DNA from: Clostridiales bacterium
Lineage (GTDB): Bacteria > Bacillota > Clostridia > Oscillospirales > Oscillospiraceae
NCBI GenBank assembly: GCA_019415645.1
Contig: DXYV01000043.1
Coordinates: 1 to 24,115 of the forward strand
Length of the DNA: 24,115 nucleotides
Direction of reading: 5' to 3'
Below, one piece after another: positions 1-6,562 of this stretch. The position numbers and the translations under genes are program-made. Under the pieces are notes generated by a model. It ran no database searches, was not told the origin of the DNA, and was given only the letters and a program-made list of their open reading frames with translations. Positions within the stretch are counted from its first letter, which is position 1. Each line of letters begins with the position of its first letter.

Positions 1-6
1 CAACGA

Positions 7-44
7 AAAAGGGAGCTGGGACTTGACGGCCCCAGCTCCCTTTT
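7..44. terminator. Bidirectional intrinsic terminator
   Basis: A perfect 14-bp stem (AAAAGGGAGCTGGG pairing with its complement) closes a 10-nt loop. The plus strand leaves the stem with four T residues and the minus strand with about five, so it can stop transcripts from either side. On the minus strand it is the first strong terminator downstream of radA, about 195 nt past its stop codon. On the plus strand it would end a gene lying left of the window. Confidence 0.8.
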
Positions 45-112
45 CCTATTTCAGATATGTCCGATAAAAAACGAGCAACTGGTCAAACTAGGGTTCATGG
101 GAGGAGAACACC

Positions 113-292
113 ATGAGCTTGATTGCATGTACCTGCGACTGCTTTTACCAAAAAGATGGATATTGCACTTTGGAATGTGCGGTCACCAGCAGTCTAACCT
201 TTCACCCGGACGGCTGCGTCAATTTTGTCCCCAACCAGTTACAGGAGGACCGCAAGTGCTTCCCGGACGTTCCGCACAGGAATGAGCTGTAA
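113..292 (+). CDS. Small Cys-rich protein (59 aa), function unknown
   Basis: The ORF is 59 codons long with a strong ribosome site (GGGAGGAG) 8 nt before the ATG. The protein has seven cysteines (C6, C8, C10, C18, C22, C35, C49), starting with a CxCxC cluster followed by a QKDGYC stretch. This resembles a group of short Clostridia proteins that carry a 'C..C.Y...G.C' pattern and have no established function; some are named 'hydroxymyristoyl-ACP dehydratase', which the sequence does not support. It has no membrane segment or signal peptide. The spacing of cysteines suggests metal binding or disulfides, which is inference. Its last 54 bases overlap the 3' end of radA on the opposite strand. The competing frame (97-285) has no ribosome site and an unremarkable composition. 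Confidence 0.65.
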   Translation: MSLIACTCDCFYQKDGYCTLECAVTSSLTFHPDGCVNFVPNQLQEDRKCFPDVPHRNEL

Positions 293-1609
293 TCCCTCCG
301 GCTCGGACAATCGTATGTTGTTTCGGGCCGGAATCAGGCACTTGGAGAATCCCAGCCGCCGCACCTCGGAGAGACGCTGGTTGAGTCCGTTCACAGAACG
401 CAGCTCACCAGTCAGTCCTACCTCACCAATGGCAGCCAAATCGGTCGGAACTACACGATCCCGAAAGCTGGACGCGAAGGCAATAATCATCGCCAGATCC
501 GCCGCTGGCTCGTCCAAGGTCAGTCCGCCAATCACATTAACATAGGCATCACAAGTGCTTACCAGTAGTCCGCCGCGTTTTTCCAGCACCGCCAACAGCA
601 TCATGGCACGATTATAGTCAAAGCCATTGCTGGAGCGTCTCGGATTTCCGTAAGCGCTGGGCGCAAGCAAAGCCTGCACCTCAGCCAAAACCGGCCGGAC
701 GCCCTCCATGACACAGGTCACGCAGGTGCCCGGGGCGTCCTGGGGACGGCCCGACAGAAGCGCTTCCGAGGGGTTCGGGACCTGCGACAGGCCGCCATCC
801 TCCATTTCAAAGACGCCGATCTCATTTGTCGCGCCGAACCGGTTTTTGACGGCCCGCAGAATACGATAGGAATTGTGCTGCTCTCCTTCAAAATAGAGCA
901 CGCAGTCCACCATATGCTCCAAAACCTTTGGCCCGGCGATAGAGCCTTCTTTGTTGATGTGTCCGATCACAAAAACTGTGATGCCTTCCCCCTTGGCCAG
1001 CTGCATCAGCGCCATCGTACACTCCTTGACCTGTCCGATGCTGCCGGGGGAGGCGGTCAAGTCTCCATGGAACATGGTCTGAATCGAGTCAACAATCAAA
1101 ATATCTGGTTTGAGCTGGGCAACCGAATCCAAAATGCGCTCCAGATTGGTTTCCGCCAATAGATACAGCGTATCTCCCCGCACCTTCAAGCGTTCCGCCC
1201 GAAGCTTAATCTGCCGTTCGGATTCCTCACCGGATACATACAAAACCTTGGAAAAGTTGCACAGGTTATCGCAAATCTGCAACATAAGCGTGGATTTTCC
1301 GATTCCGGGCGCTCCGCCCACCAGTACAAGGGAGCCTTGGACCGCTCCGCCGCCCAAAACACGGTCCAGCTCTGTCATGCCGGTTTGAAATCGCAGCTCG
1401 GCGGTGGCCTCTACGTCGCGCAGAGAGCGGGGCAGGGGAGCGGGCCCCCGTTTTTCCAGAACGCCTCTTGAAGCAGGACTCTTTTTCTTTACCTCGGCCG
1501 GCTGCTCGACGATTGTGTTCCAAGCCCCGCAGGCCGGACATTTCCCCTGCCACTTCGGCGTTTCATTCCCGCATTCGGTACAATAAAAAACTGTTTTTCC
1601 CTTTGCCAT
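239..1609 (-). CDS. radA: DNA repair protein RadA (Sms)
   Basis: RadA is a RecA-like, hexameric branch-migration ATPase that helps process recombination intermediates. At 456 aa it matches the usual family length. Visible parts, in order: an N-terminal C4 zinc finger (C10, C13, C24, C27), Walker A GGAPGIGKST at 98-107, Walker B LIVDS at 171-175, the RadA-specific KNRFG motif at 255-259, and a C-terminal Lon-protease-like domain. The start is an ATG with AAGGAAGAG upstream. It lies 29 bp downstream of cwlD and is probably cotranscribed with it. No terminator lies right after the stop codon, so the transcript probably runs on to the hairpin at 7-44 and covers the whole small gene at 113-292 in antisense. 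Confidence 0.97.
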   Translation of the reverse strand: MAKGKTVFYCTECGNETPKWQGKCPACGAWNTIVEQPAEVKKKSPASRGVLEKRGPAPLPRSLRDVEATAELRFQTGMTELDRVLGGGAVQGSLVLVGGAPGIGKSTLMLQICDNLCNFSKVLYVSGEESERQIKLRAERLKVRGDTLYLLAETNLERILDSVAQLKPDILIVDSIQTMFHGDLTASPGSIGQVKECTMALMQLAKGEGITVFVIGHINKEGSIAGPKVLEHMVDCVLYFEGEQHNSYRILRAVKNRFGATNEIGVFEMEDGGLSQVPNPSEALLSGRPQDAPGTCVTCVMEGVRPVLAEVQALLAPSAYGNPRRSSNGFDYNRAMMLLAVLEKRGGLLVSTCDAYVNVIGGLTLDEPAADLAMIIAFASSFRDRVVPTDLAAIGEVGLTGELRSVNGLNQRLSEVRRLGFSKCLIPARNNIRLSEPEGLQLIPVRNVREALAVLL

Positions 1610-1638
1610 AGAGTCTCTTCCTTTTGCTGTATTCTTTC

Positions 1639-2343
1639 TTATGAATCAATTCGCTCATATTGCAGATAGGCGCCGGCCAGCGCAGAGGCCAATTTCAGTT
1701 GGTAACCAGGTGTTTGCAGGAGTTGATCCTCCTCTGGATTGGAGAGAAAGCCGCACTCCACCAAAATGGCCCGGCAGGTAATGTGATTCATGAGATATAC
1801 CGTGTCTGGAATCTGCTTTGCCAGGCGTGTGTTATCCGGATTCAGGGACACCCGAAGAACCTCCTGCGTATATTCCCCAAAGGCCTGGCTGCCGTCCGTA
1901 GGCGCAAAGAAAACTTGTGCTCCACGGTACTGCGAATCGGAGTAGGAGTTCTGATGGATGCTGATCAGAACTGCATTGTCAATGGAATTCACCCTATCCA
2001 CACGATTGTGCAGGTCAGATACCTTCTTTTCCCGCAGGGTAGAGGCGCCCTCGCTGTGAAGTGAAATGTCCTCTGTCCGCAGCAGAACGGTATCCACGCC
2101 ATATAGGCCCATAATAAGCTCAAGTCTGCGTGCGATCGCCAAATTGATCCGACTCTCCGACACGCCGGAAACCGATACGGCGCCGCCGTCCTCTCCGCCA
2201 TGACCTGCGTCAATCACCAACGTATGCTCGGAATAGGCCTGCGGGACAAAGGTTTCGGTTTCCTCCAGGCGTTTGGTGAGCTGATAAAAAAATACACTGA
2301 ACAATACGGCAGCAATCAGCGCCGCTGCAATAAATTTTTTCAA
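1639..2343 (-). CDS. cwlD: Germination-type N-acetylmuramoyl-L-alanine amidase CwlD
   Basis: This is an Amidase_3-family zinc enzyme that cuts the stem peptide from muramic acid; CwlD does this in the spore cortex as a step toward muramic-delta-lactam. The 234-aa length matches Bacillus CwlD (about 237). A membrane anchor or signal segment spans about residues 4-20. The catalytic set is visible: H48 in DAGHGG, E63, H130 in SIHQNS, and E196 in LVECGFLSN. The start is TTG, chosen because GAGGAGG lies 7 nt upstream and the N-terminus reads MKKFIAAALIAA. That ribosome site sits inside a predicted leader hairpin. Other Amidase_3 enzymes look similar, so the CwlD name rests on length, anchor and sporulation neighbours. 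Confidence 0.85.
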   Translation of the reverse strand: MKKFIAAALIAAVLFSVFFYQLTKRLEETETFVPQAYSEHTLVIDAGHGGEDGGAVSVSGVSESRINLAIARRLELIMGLYGVDTVLLRTEDISLHSEGASTLREKKVSDLHNRVDRVNSIDNAVLISIHQNSYSDSQYRGAQVFFAPTDGSQAFGEYTQEVLRVSLNPDNTRLAKQIPDTVYLMNHITCRAILVECGFLSNPEEDQLLQTPGYQLKLASALAGAYLQYERIDS

Positions 2344-2349
2344 GAAACA

Positions 2350-2378
2350 CCCTCCTCATTTTCAAAATTATGAGGGGG
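2350..2378 (-). promoter_or_regulatory. Leader hairpin covering the cwlD ribosome site
   Basis: On the minus strand CCCCCTCAT (2378-2370) pairs with ATGAGGAGGG (2359-2350), with one bulged A and a 10-nt loop. The paired arm contains the whole GAGGAGG ribosome site of cwlD (2357-2351). If it forms in the mRNA it would hide the site from ribosomes. Regulation is inferred. Confidence 0.45.
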
Positions 2379-2404
2379 TTTTCTTCTTTATGTACGATAA
2401 TCGC

Positions 2405-2433
2405 ATTATATCATGTTTCGTTCCGCAAGGGAA
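2405..2433 (-). promoter_or_regulatory. Candidate extended -10 promoter of cwlD
   Basis: The minus strand shows TGATATAAT, a perfect -10 (2410-2405) with the extended TGN element. The -35 seventeen bases upstream (TTCCCT) is poor. Transcription would start near 2398 and include the leader hairpin at 2378-2350. Bacillus cwlD uses sporulation sigma factors; I see no convincing SigE or SigG site here. Confidence 0.45.
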
Positions 2434-2521
2434 GAGGTCCCCAGGCCGGAGTCTGTCACATAAGATGGCTTGACGGAGCCAATCTGTCAACTTCCGTTTT
2501 CTAAAAGGAGGAGAGCTTTCC

Positions 2522-2977
2522 TTGAATTCTGAGACGACGAAACCTATGACCTGTGGAGATTCTTGCGGTACGCTGCCGTCCTGCGCGCCGCTGGCCGTCC
2601 CCTATGTTCCGTTCCAACAGAACAATCCAAAGAAATACAGCCAGGAAGACGCCCTGCGAAACGGAACCCTGTTTCCGGGCTTAAATCTTCCGTTTCATAT
2701 GAAAGCAGAAGCGGCAAAGGTGGAAAATAACGCGCTGACCGAACTTCAGGCGTTGGAATTTGTCATTACAGAGCTTGGCCTTTATCTGGATACCCACTGT
2801 GACGATCAGGAGGCATTTGCGCTCTTTCAGCAATATGTAGCGCTGGAGCAGGAGGGAAGGAAGCGTTACGAGGCCATGTATGGACCGGTAACGCGCGAGG
2901 CAGCCGCAAATTGCGACCGTTTTGTCTGGTTCCAGGACCCGTGGCCCTGGGAATACGATAAGGGAGGCGCGAAATAA
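2522..2977 (+). CDS. Spore coat protein, CotJA-CotJB fusion
   Basis: In Bacillus, CotJA (about 82 aa) and CotJB (about 87 aa) are separate inner-coat proteins encoded just before cotJC. Here one 151-aa ORF holds both. Residues 20-58 carry the CotJA pattern (PLAVPYVPFQ at 23-32, then ALRNGTLFPGLNLPF at 44-58). Residues 71-148 carry the CotJB pattern, ending in DPWPWEY at 139-145. No stop or ribosome site separates them. The start is TTG, with AGGAGG 10 nt upstream; an in-frame ATG at 2546 has no ribosome site. The stop overlaps the start of cotJC by one base (TAATG), so translation is probably coupled. Expression in the mother cell under SigE is known for Bacillus cotJ, but no clear SigE site was found in 2379-2521. 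Confidence 0.85.
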   Translation: MNSETTKPMTCGDSCGTLPSCAPLAVPYVPFQQNNPKKYSQEDALRNGTLFPGLNLPFHMKAEAAKVENNALTELQALEFVITELGLYLDTHCDDQEAFALFQQYVALEQEGRKRYEAMYGPVTREAAANCDRFVWFQDPWPWEYDKGGAK

Positions 2978-3573
2978 TGTTTAGCTATGAAAAAAAGCTG
3001 CAATATCCGGTCAAAATTGCAAAGCCAAATCCAAAATTGGCCGCGCTGATTATCAGTCAATATGGTGGGCCGGATGGAGAACTGGGCGCATCTCTTCGTT
3101 ACTTGAGCCAGCGCTATTCCATGCCTTATCCAGAGTTAAAGGGCGTATTGACCGATATTGGAGTAGAAGAATTGGGACATTTGGAAATGATTGGAGCTCT
3201 GGTACACCAGCTCACCCGCAATCTGTCCAATGAAGAGGCCCGGACCGCTGGTTTTGATGCCTATTTTGTGGACCATACGACAGGGGTGTATCCAACGGCG
3301 GCCTCCGGTTTTCCGTGGAGCGCTGCTTCAATCGGCGTAAAAGGCGATGTGATCTGTGATTTGACCGAGGATATGGCTGCGGAGCAGAAAGCGCGTGTCA
3401 CTTATGATAATATCCTGCGGCTGTCGGATGACCCGGATGTCAATGATGTCATCCGATTCCTGCGGGAACGCGAGATTGTCCATTTCCAGCGTTTCGGTGA
3501 GGCAATCGAACTGGCAAAACGAAAAATGGATCAGAAAAATGTGTACCTTTATAATCCTTCATTCGACCGATAA
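2977..3573 (+). CDS. cotJC: Spore coat protein CotJC, manganese catalase family
   Basis: CotJC is a coat component with the four-helix fold of dinuclear manganese catalases. At 198 aa it is close to Bacillus CotJC (189). The metal-binding pattern is complete: E35 in PDGELGASLRY, E65 and H68 in GVEELGHLEM, E136 in AAEQKAR, and H169 in REIVHFQRF. Catalase activity is therefore plausible, though unproven from sequence. It starts with an ATG that overlaps the stop codon of the CotJA-CotJB gene. A strong terminator follows 12 nt after the stop, so the operon has two genes. Confidence 0.95.
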   Translation: MFSYEKKLQYPVKIAKPNPKLAALIISQYGGPDGELGASLRYLSQRYSMPYPELKGVLTDIGVEELGHLEMIGALVHQLTRNLSNEEARTAGFDAYFVDHTTGVYPTAASGFPWSAASIGVKGDVICDLTEDMAAEQKARVTYDNILRLSDDPDVNDVIRFLREREIVHFQRFGEAIELAKRKMDQKNVYLYNPSFDR

Positions 3574-3585
3574 AACTTAAAGAGT

Positions 3586-3632
3586 AAGCCAAGAAAACGC
3601 CCGTAGTAAGGACGGGCGTTTTCTTGGCTTTT
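3586..3632 (+). terminator. Intrinsic terminator of the cotJ operon
   Basis: A perfect 18-bp stem (3586-3603 with 3613-3630) encloses a 9-nt loop, and the right arm ends in GGCTTTT. It starts 12 nt after the cotJC stop codon. Confidence 0.85.
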
Positions 3633-3717
3633 GAATTTCAGCCCTTGGAAATCCCGGTGAAAGATGATAAAATTACCCGTAGATTGAAGAAGGGGAAGCT
3701 TGGCCGCCTATTTATTT

Positions 3718-3747
3718 AACTCAACAAAATAAAAATTTTGTTGAGTT
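3718..3747. repeat. Perfect 13-bp inverted repeat before the tyrosine recombinase
   Basis: AACTCAACAAAAT (3718-3730) and its exact complement (3735-3747) are separated by only AAAA. The element ends 37 bp before the recombinase start codon. It is AT-rich and followed by G and A, not a T-run, so it is a poor terminator. It could be an operator, a leader hairpin or a recombinase-binding site; the sequence does not decide. Confidence 0.7.
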
Positions 3748-3784
3748 GAGAGGGGCTAAACGTATTATACTAGGAGAATCTATT

Positions 3785-4765
3785 ATGGATTATCAGGTTG
3801 AGGCGCCAGCCATCATACGAGACTTTTTGACCTACCACGAAACTATTCAGGGTCATTCCAAACGTACCGTTGACGAATATTTTTTAGATCTGCGTACATT
3901 TTTCCGCTATATGAAGCTGGATAAAGGTTTGGTCCCGCGGACAACCGAATTGGAAGACATTTCGATCTCCGACGTGGATTTGGCTCTGATTCAGTCCATC
4001 AGCGTTTCGGATGTCTATTCCTTTATGAATTACCTGAGCCGAACCCGAAATTTGGGTGCACCGGCCCGGGCTCGGAAAATCGCTACCATTCGCTCTTTTT
4101 ATAAGTATTTGACGAATAAGGCCAAGCTTTTGTCGGAAAATCCCATGCAGGATCTGGACTCGCCCAGGACCAAAAAAGCATTGCCTAAATACTTATCTCT
4201 GGAACAAAGCATCCAGTTGTTGGAAAGCATCGACCAACCCAATCAAGAGAGGGATTACTGCATCATCACATTATTCTTAAACTGCGGGCTGCGTATTTCT
4301 GAGCTGGCCGGTCTTAATCTGACCGATGTACGCGGCGATCAACTTCGGGTGTTGGGAAAAGGCAACAAGGAGCGCATCATCTTTTTGAATGAAGCGTGTC
4401 AGCGGGCCTTGGAGGATTGGCTGGCAGTTCGGGGCGCTTCCGCCGCCAATGATCCGAAAGCTCTTTTTTTGACGCGCAAGCATACTCGTATCACCACAGA
4501 CGCGATTCATTATATGGTCAAGCAGCGCCTGAAGAAAGCCGGTCTGGACTCCACACAATACTCCAGTCACAAGCTGCGCCATACAGCAGCTACGCTGATG
4601 CTCCAGAACGGCGTGGATGTCCGTACTCTGCAGGAGGTTCTCGGTCATGAGCACCTGAATACCACCCAGATCTATACGCATGTGGACAACGAAAATCTCC
4701 GTCTGGCGGCAAAGGCTAATCCCCTGGGTTCCATAAAGCCGCATCATGAAAAAAAGGACAGCTAG
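3785..4765 (+). CDS. Tyrosine recombinase, XerC-like
   Basis: A 326-aa site-specific recombinase of the phage-integrase family. An N-terminal SAM-like DNA-binding domain (residues about 8-110) precedes the catalytic domain. All catalytic residues are present: R170 (GLRISEL), K192 (GKGNKER), H262 and R265 (HKLRH), H288 (LGHEHL) and the nucleophile Y297 (QIYTH). The start at 3785 is chosen because AGGAG lies 8 nt upstream; a TTG at 3746 would add 13 residues but falls inside the inverted repeat and has no ribosome site. It is a single gene with no phage or transposon neighbours. It may be XerC, the partner of the XerD encoded at 14242-15120, or a recombinase serving its own site. The C-terminus overlaps a terminator. 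Confidence 0.9.
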   Translation: MDYQVEAPAIIRDFLTYHETIQGHSKRTVDEYFLDLRTFFRYMKLDKGLVPRTTELEDISISDVDLALIQSISVSDVYSFMNYLSRTRNLGAPARARKIATIRSFYKYLTNKAKLLSENPMQDLDSPRTKKALPKYLSLEQSIQLLESIDQPNQERDYCIITLFLNCGLRISELAGLNLTDVRGDQLRVLGKGNKERIIFLNEACQRALEDWLAVRGASAANDPKALFLTRKHTRITTDAIHYMVKQRLKKAGLDSTQYSSHKLRHTAATLMLQNGVDVRTLQEVLGHEHLNTTQIYTHVDNENLRLAAKANPLGSIKPHHEKKDS

Positions 4766-4787
4766 GCTTCCCGCCTGGCTGTCCTTT
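4749..4787 (-). terminator. Terminator of the amidase gene, overlapping the recombinase stop codon
   Basis: A 13-bp stem (4755-4767 with 4773-4785, one G-U pair) with a 5-nt loop. The minus strand leaves it with seven T residues, so it mainly ends the amidase transcript. The plus strand has only three T residues, giving weak two-way use. The left arm contains the last codons and the TAG of the recombinase gene. Confidence 0.8.
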
Positions 4788-4795
4788 GGACCTTC

Positions 4796-5308
4796 TCAGG
4801 GCGCATGCACCCCTAAAATATGAAGAAAACGAATTTCTTCAAAGACATAGGAGTCCAGTGGCCGCCAGTCCGCATTGATGGAGTGAGCGGCTACTAATGT
4901 ATTTTGCAGTGTTGGGGGCTGCCCGGTCTCAACAACAATAGGTGTATGAGTGAAAATTTCATGGTCCGCAAACCGGAGCTGGACAAAGTCGCCGGGCAGC
5001 AGATAAACCAGCTCCGTATCAACTCCAAAAGGTCCCAGATTTAGCTCGGCTCGTGTGATGAAATTATAAAAGTATGGGACGCCCGTCCAGGACGGCGATT
5101 TGTGATTGGCATCAATATAGTACCAGCCATATGTCGGCGTAAAATTCATGATCCGGCTGCCGGCATAGAGACACTGGGACGCAAAATTTGTGCAATCACC
5201 TCCGATTTCTTCGTAGTCATAGAATTCCGGATTGCGGCCATACGCCCAACGGTGGGCATATTCCACCGCCGCGCGCCGGTCATAGGGAAGCACCATATTC
5301 GGCGGCAT
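4796..5308 (-). CDS. Amidase-domain protein (Amidase_6 type cysteine hydrolase)
   Basis: The 170-aa protein has the features of the putative amidase domain found in Clostridia and Bacilli, a distant NlpC/P60-like papain fold. It opens with YDRRAAVEYAHRWAYGRNPEFYDYE, then GGDCTNFASQCL with the likely nucleophile C39. H121 in FTHTPIVV is the likely general base. Such domains are usually attached to secreted cell-wall proteins, but here the domain stands alone and no signal peptide is visible. The start is an ATG preceded by GAGGAGG; the reading frame stays open to 5467, but that extension crosses the fba terminator. It lies downstream of fba on the same strand behind that terminator. The substrate is unknown. 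Confidence 0.8.
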   Translation of the reverse strand: MPPNMVLPYDRRAAVEYAHRWAYGRNPEFYDYEEIGGDCTNFASQCLYAGSRIMNFTPTYGWYYIDANHKSPSWTGVPYFYNFITRAELNLGPFGVDTELVYLLPGDFVQLRFADHEIFTHTPIVVETGQPPTLQNTLVAAHSINADWRPLDSYVFEEIRFLHILGVHAP

Positions 5309-5385
5309 AGACAGACCTCCTCTGCGCTTATCAGACCTGTTCCATCCTATGCCTCTCCCCTTTTTCCGGTGCATAGAAGAAATAC

Positions 5386-5423
5386 AAAACAGACGCGCAC
5401 TGGTATAAGTGCGCGTCTGTTTT
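5386..5423 (-). terminator. Intrinsic terminator of fba
   Basis: A perfect 15-bp stem (5386-5400 with 5409-5423) with an 8-nt loop and flanking A and T runs. It begins 15 nt after the fba stop codon on the minus strand. Confidence 0.85.
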
Positions 5424-5438
5424 GATCGAATTCGAAAT

Positions 5439-6374
5439 TTAAGCTTTCCCGTCGCAGCCCAAAACATGGACTAACTTATGCTTTACCAGCTCCTTGATGT
5501 TCTCACGGGCGGGCTTCAGGTACTGACGAGGATCGAAATCGGCGGGATGATCCGCGAAGTATTTCCGGATGGTCCCGGTCATGGCCAGACGGAGATCCGA
5601 GTCGATGTTGATCTTGCAGACCGCCATGGACGCGGCCTTGCGCAGCTGATCCTCCGGAACGCCAATAGCGCCTGGCATATTACCGCCATTCTCATTGATC
5701 ATCTTCACGTACTCCTGCGGCACGGAAGAGGAACCGTGGAGTACGATGGGGAATCCGGGCAGACGCTTGGAGACCTCCTCCAGGATGTCAAAGCGCAGCT
5801 GCGGCTTGGTACCCGGCTTAAATTTGTAAGCTCCGTGGCTGGTGCCGATGGCGATGGCCAGGGAATCGCAACCAGTCTTGCTCACAAACTCCTCAACCTC
5901 GTCAGGACGGGTATAAGAGGAATCTTCGGCGGAAACCTTGACCTCATCCTCTACGCCGGCCAGCGTGCCCAGTTCCGCCTCGACGACGACACCATGGTCA
6001 TGGGCATACTCTACGACCTTTTTGGTAATCTCGATGTTCTCGGCAAAGGGCTTGGAGGAGGCGTCGATCATAACAGAAGTAAAGCCACCGTCCACGCAGC
6101 TCTTGCACAGCTCAAAGGAATCGCCGTGATCCAGATGCAGGCAGATCGGCAGACCGGTTTCGATCACAGCTGCTTCGACCAGCTTCATCAGATAGGTGTG
6201 GTTGGCATAGGCGCGGGCACCCTTGGAAACCTGGAGAATCAGAGGCGCATTAACTTCTTTGGCTGCCTCAGTAATTCCCTGCACGATTTCCATGTTGTTG
6301 ACATTGAAGGCGCCGATGGCATAACCGCCATCATAGGCTTTTTTGAACATTTCGGTGGATGTGACCAGTGGCAT
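5439..6374 (-). CDS. fba: Class II fructose-bisphosphate aldolase
   Basis: This zinc enzyme reversibly splits fructose 1,6-bisphosphate into dihydroxyacetone phosphate and glyceraldehyde 3-phosphate in cytosolic glycolysis. At 311 aa it fits the short class II type. Visible residues: D82 and H83 in HLDHGDS (catalysis and zinc), E134 in VEAELGTLAG, H180 in TSHGAYK, H203 in LHGSSS (zinc), and NIDSD at 256-260 for phosphate. The start MPLVTS at 6374 is chosen because AAGGAG lies 9 nt upstream; an ATG three codons earlier overlaps the ribosome site. It has its own promoter (6408-6436), which faces away from that of pfp, and its own terminator. Confidence 0.96.
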   Translation of the reverse strand: MPLVTSTEMFKKAYDGGYAIGAFNVNNMEIVQGITEAAKEVNAPLILQVSKGARAYANHTYLMKLVEAAVIETGLPICLHLDHGDSFELCKSCVDGGFTSVMIDASSKPFAENIEITKKVVEYAHDHGVVVEAELGTLAGVEDEVKVSAEDSSYTRPDEVEEFVSKTGCDSLAIAIGTSHGAYKFKPGTKPQLRFDILEEVSKRLPGFPIVLHGSSSVPQEYVKMINENGGNMPGAIGVPEDQLRKAASMAVCKINIDSDLRLAMTGTIRKYFADHPADFDPRQYLKPARENIKELVKHKLVHVLGCDGKA

Positions 6375-6407
6375 ACGGAACATCTCCTTAATTTAATTTA
6401 CATAGGA

Positions 6408-6436
6408 ATTTTATCAGTTATCATTGAAAAAAGCAA
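6408..6436 (-). promoter_or_regulatory. SigA-type promoter of fba
   Basis: Minus strand: TTGCTT (6436-6431), 17-bp spacer, TAAAAT (6413-6408). The start would be near 6401, giving a leader of about 27 nt. Its -35 box is one base from the -35 box of the pfp promoter. Confidence 0.65.
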
Positions 6437-6452
6437 GGCTATCTGTTATAAT
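6424..6452 (+). promoter_or_regulatory. SigA-type promoter of pfp
   Basis: TTGAAA (6424-6429), 17-bp spacer, TATAAT (6447-6452), with an extended TG element just before the -10. Predicted start near 6459, so the leader is about 104 nt. This is one of the strongest promoters in the window. Confidence 0.85.
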
Positions 6453-6562
6453 ATCTTCAGAATTTAGGCATAAATTCGATGGTTTTGACTGACTTTACCA
6501 AACGTTTACACCCTTTTTCGACACATTAAGCGAAACCTTAATTTTCAAAGGAGGATTTTTCC

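Noticed and set aside
2463..2490. Overlapping small hairpins in the cotJ leader (AGATGGCT/AGCCAATCT and TTGAC/GTCAA)
   Set aside because: Stems of 5-8 bp with a bulge, not obviously linked to the ribosome site; too weak to call a switch.
2379..2521. SigE-type promoter for the cotJ operon
   Set aside because: CATAAGAT near 2459 is a partial -10 match, but no matching -35 at the right distance was found.
3746..3784. Earlier TTG start for the tyrosine recombinase
   Set aside because: It falls in the inverted repeat and lacks a ribosome site; the ATG at 3785 has AGGAG at good spacing.
5478..6467. 329-codon plus-strand ORF opposite fba
   Set aside because: Antisense shadow of fba; the fba zinc and catalytic residues show which strand is coding.
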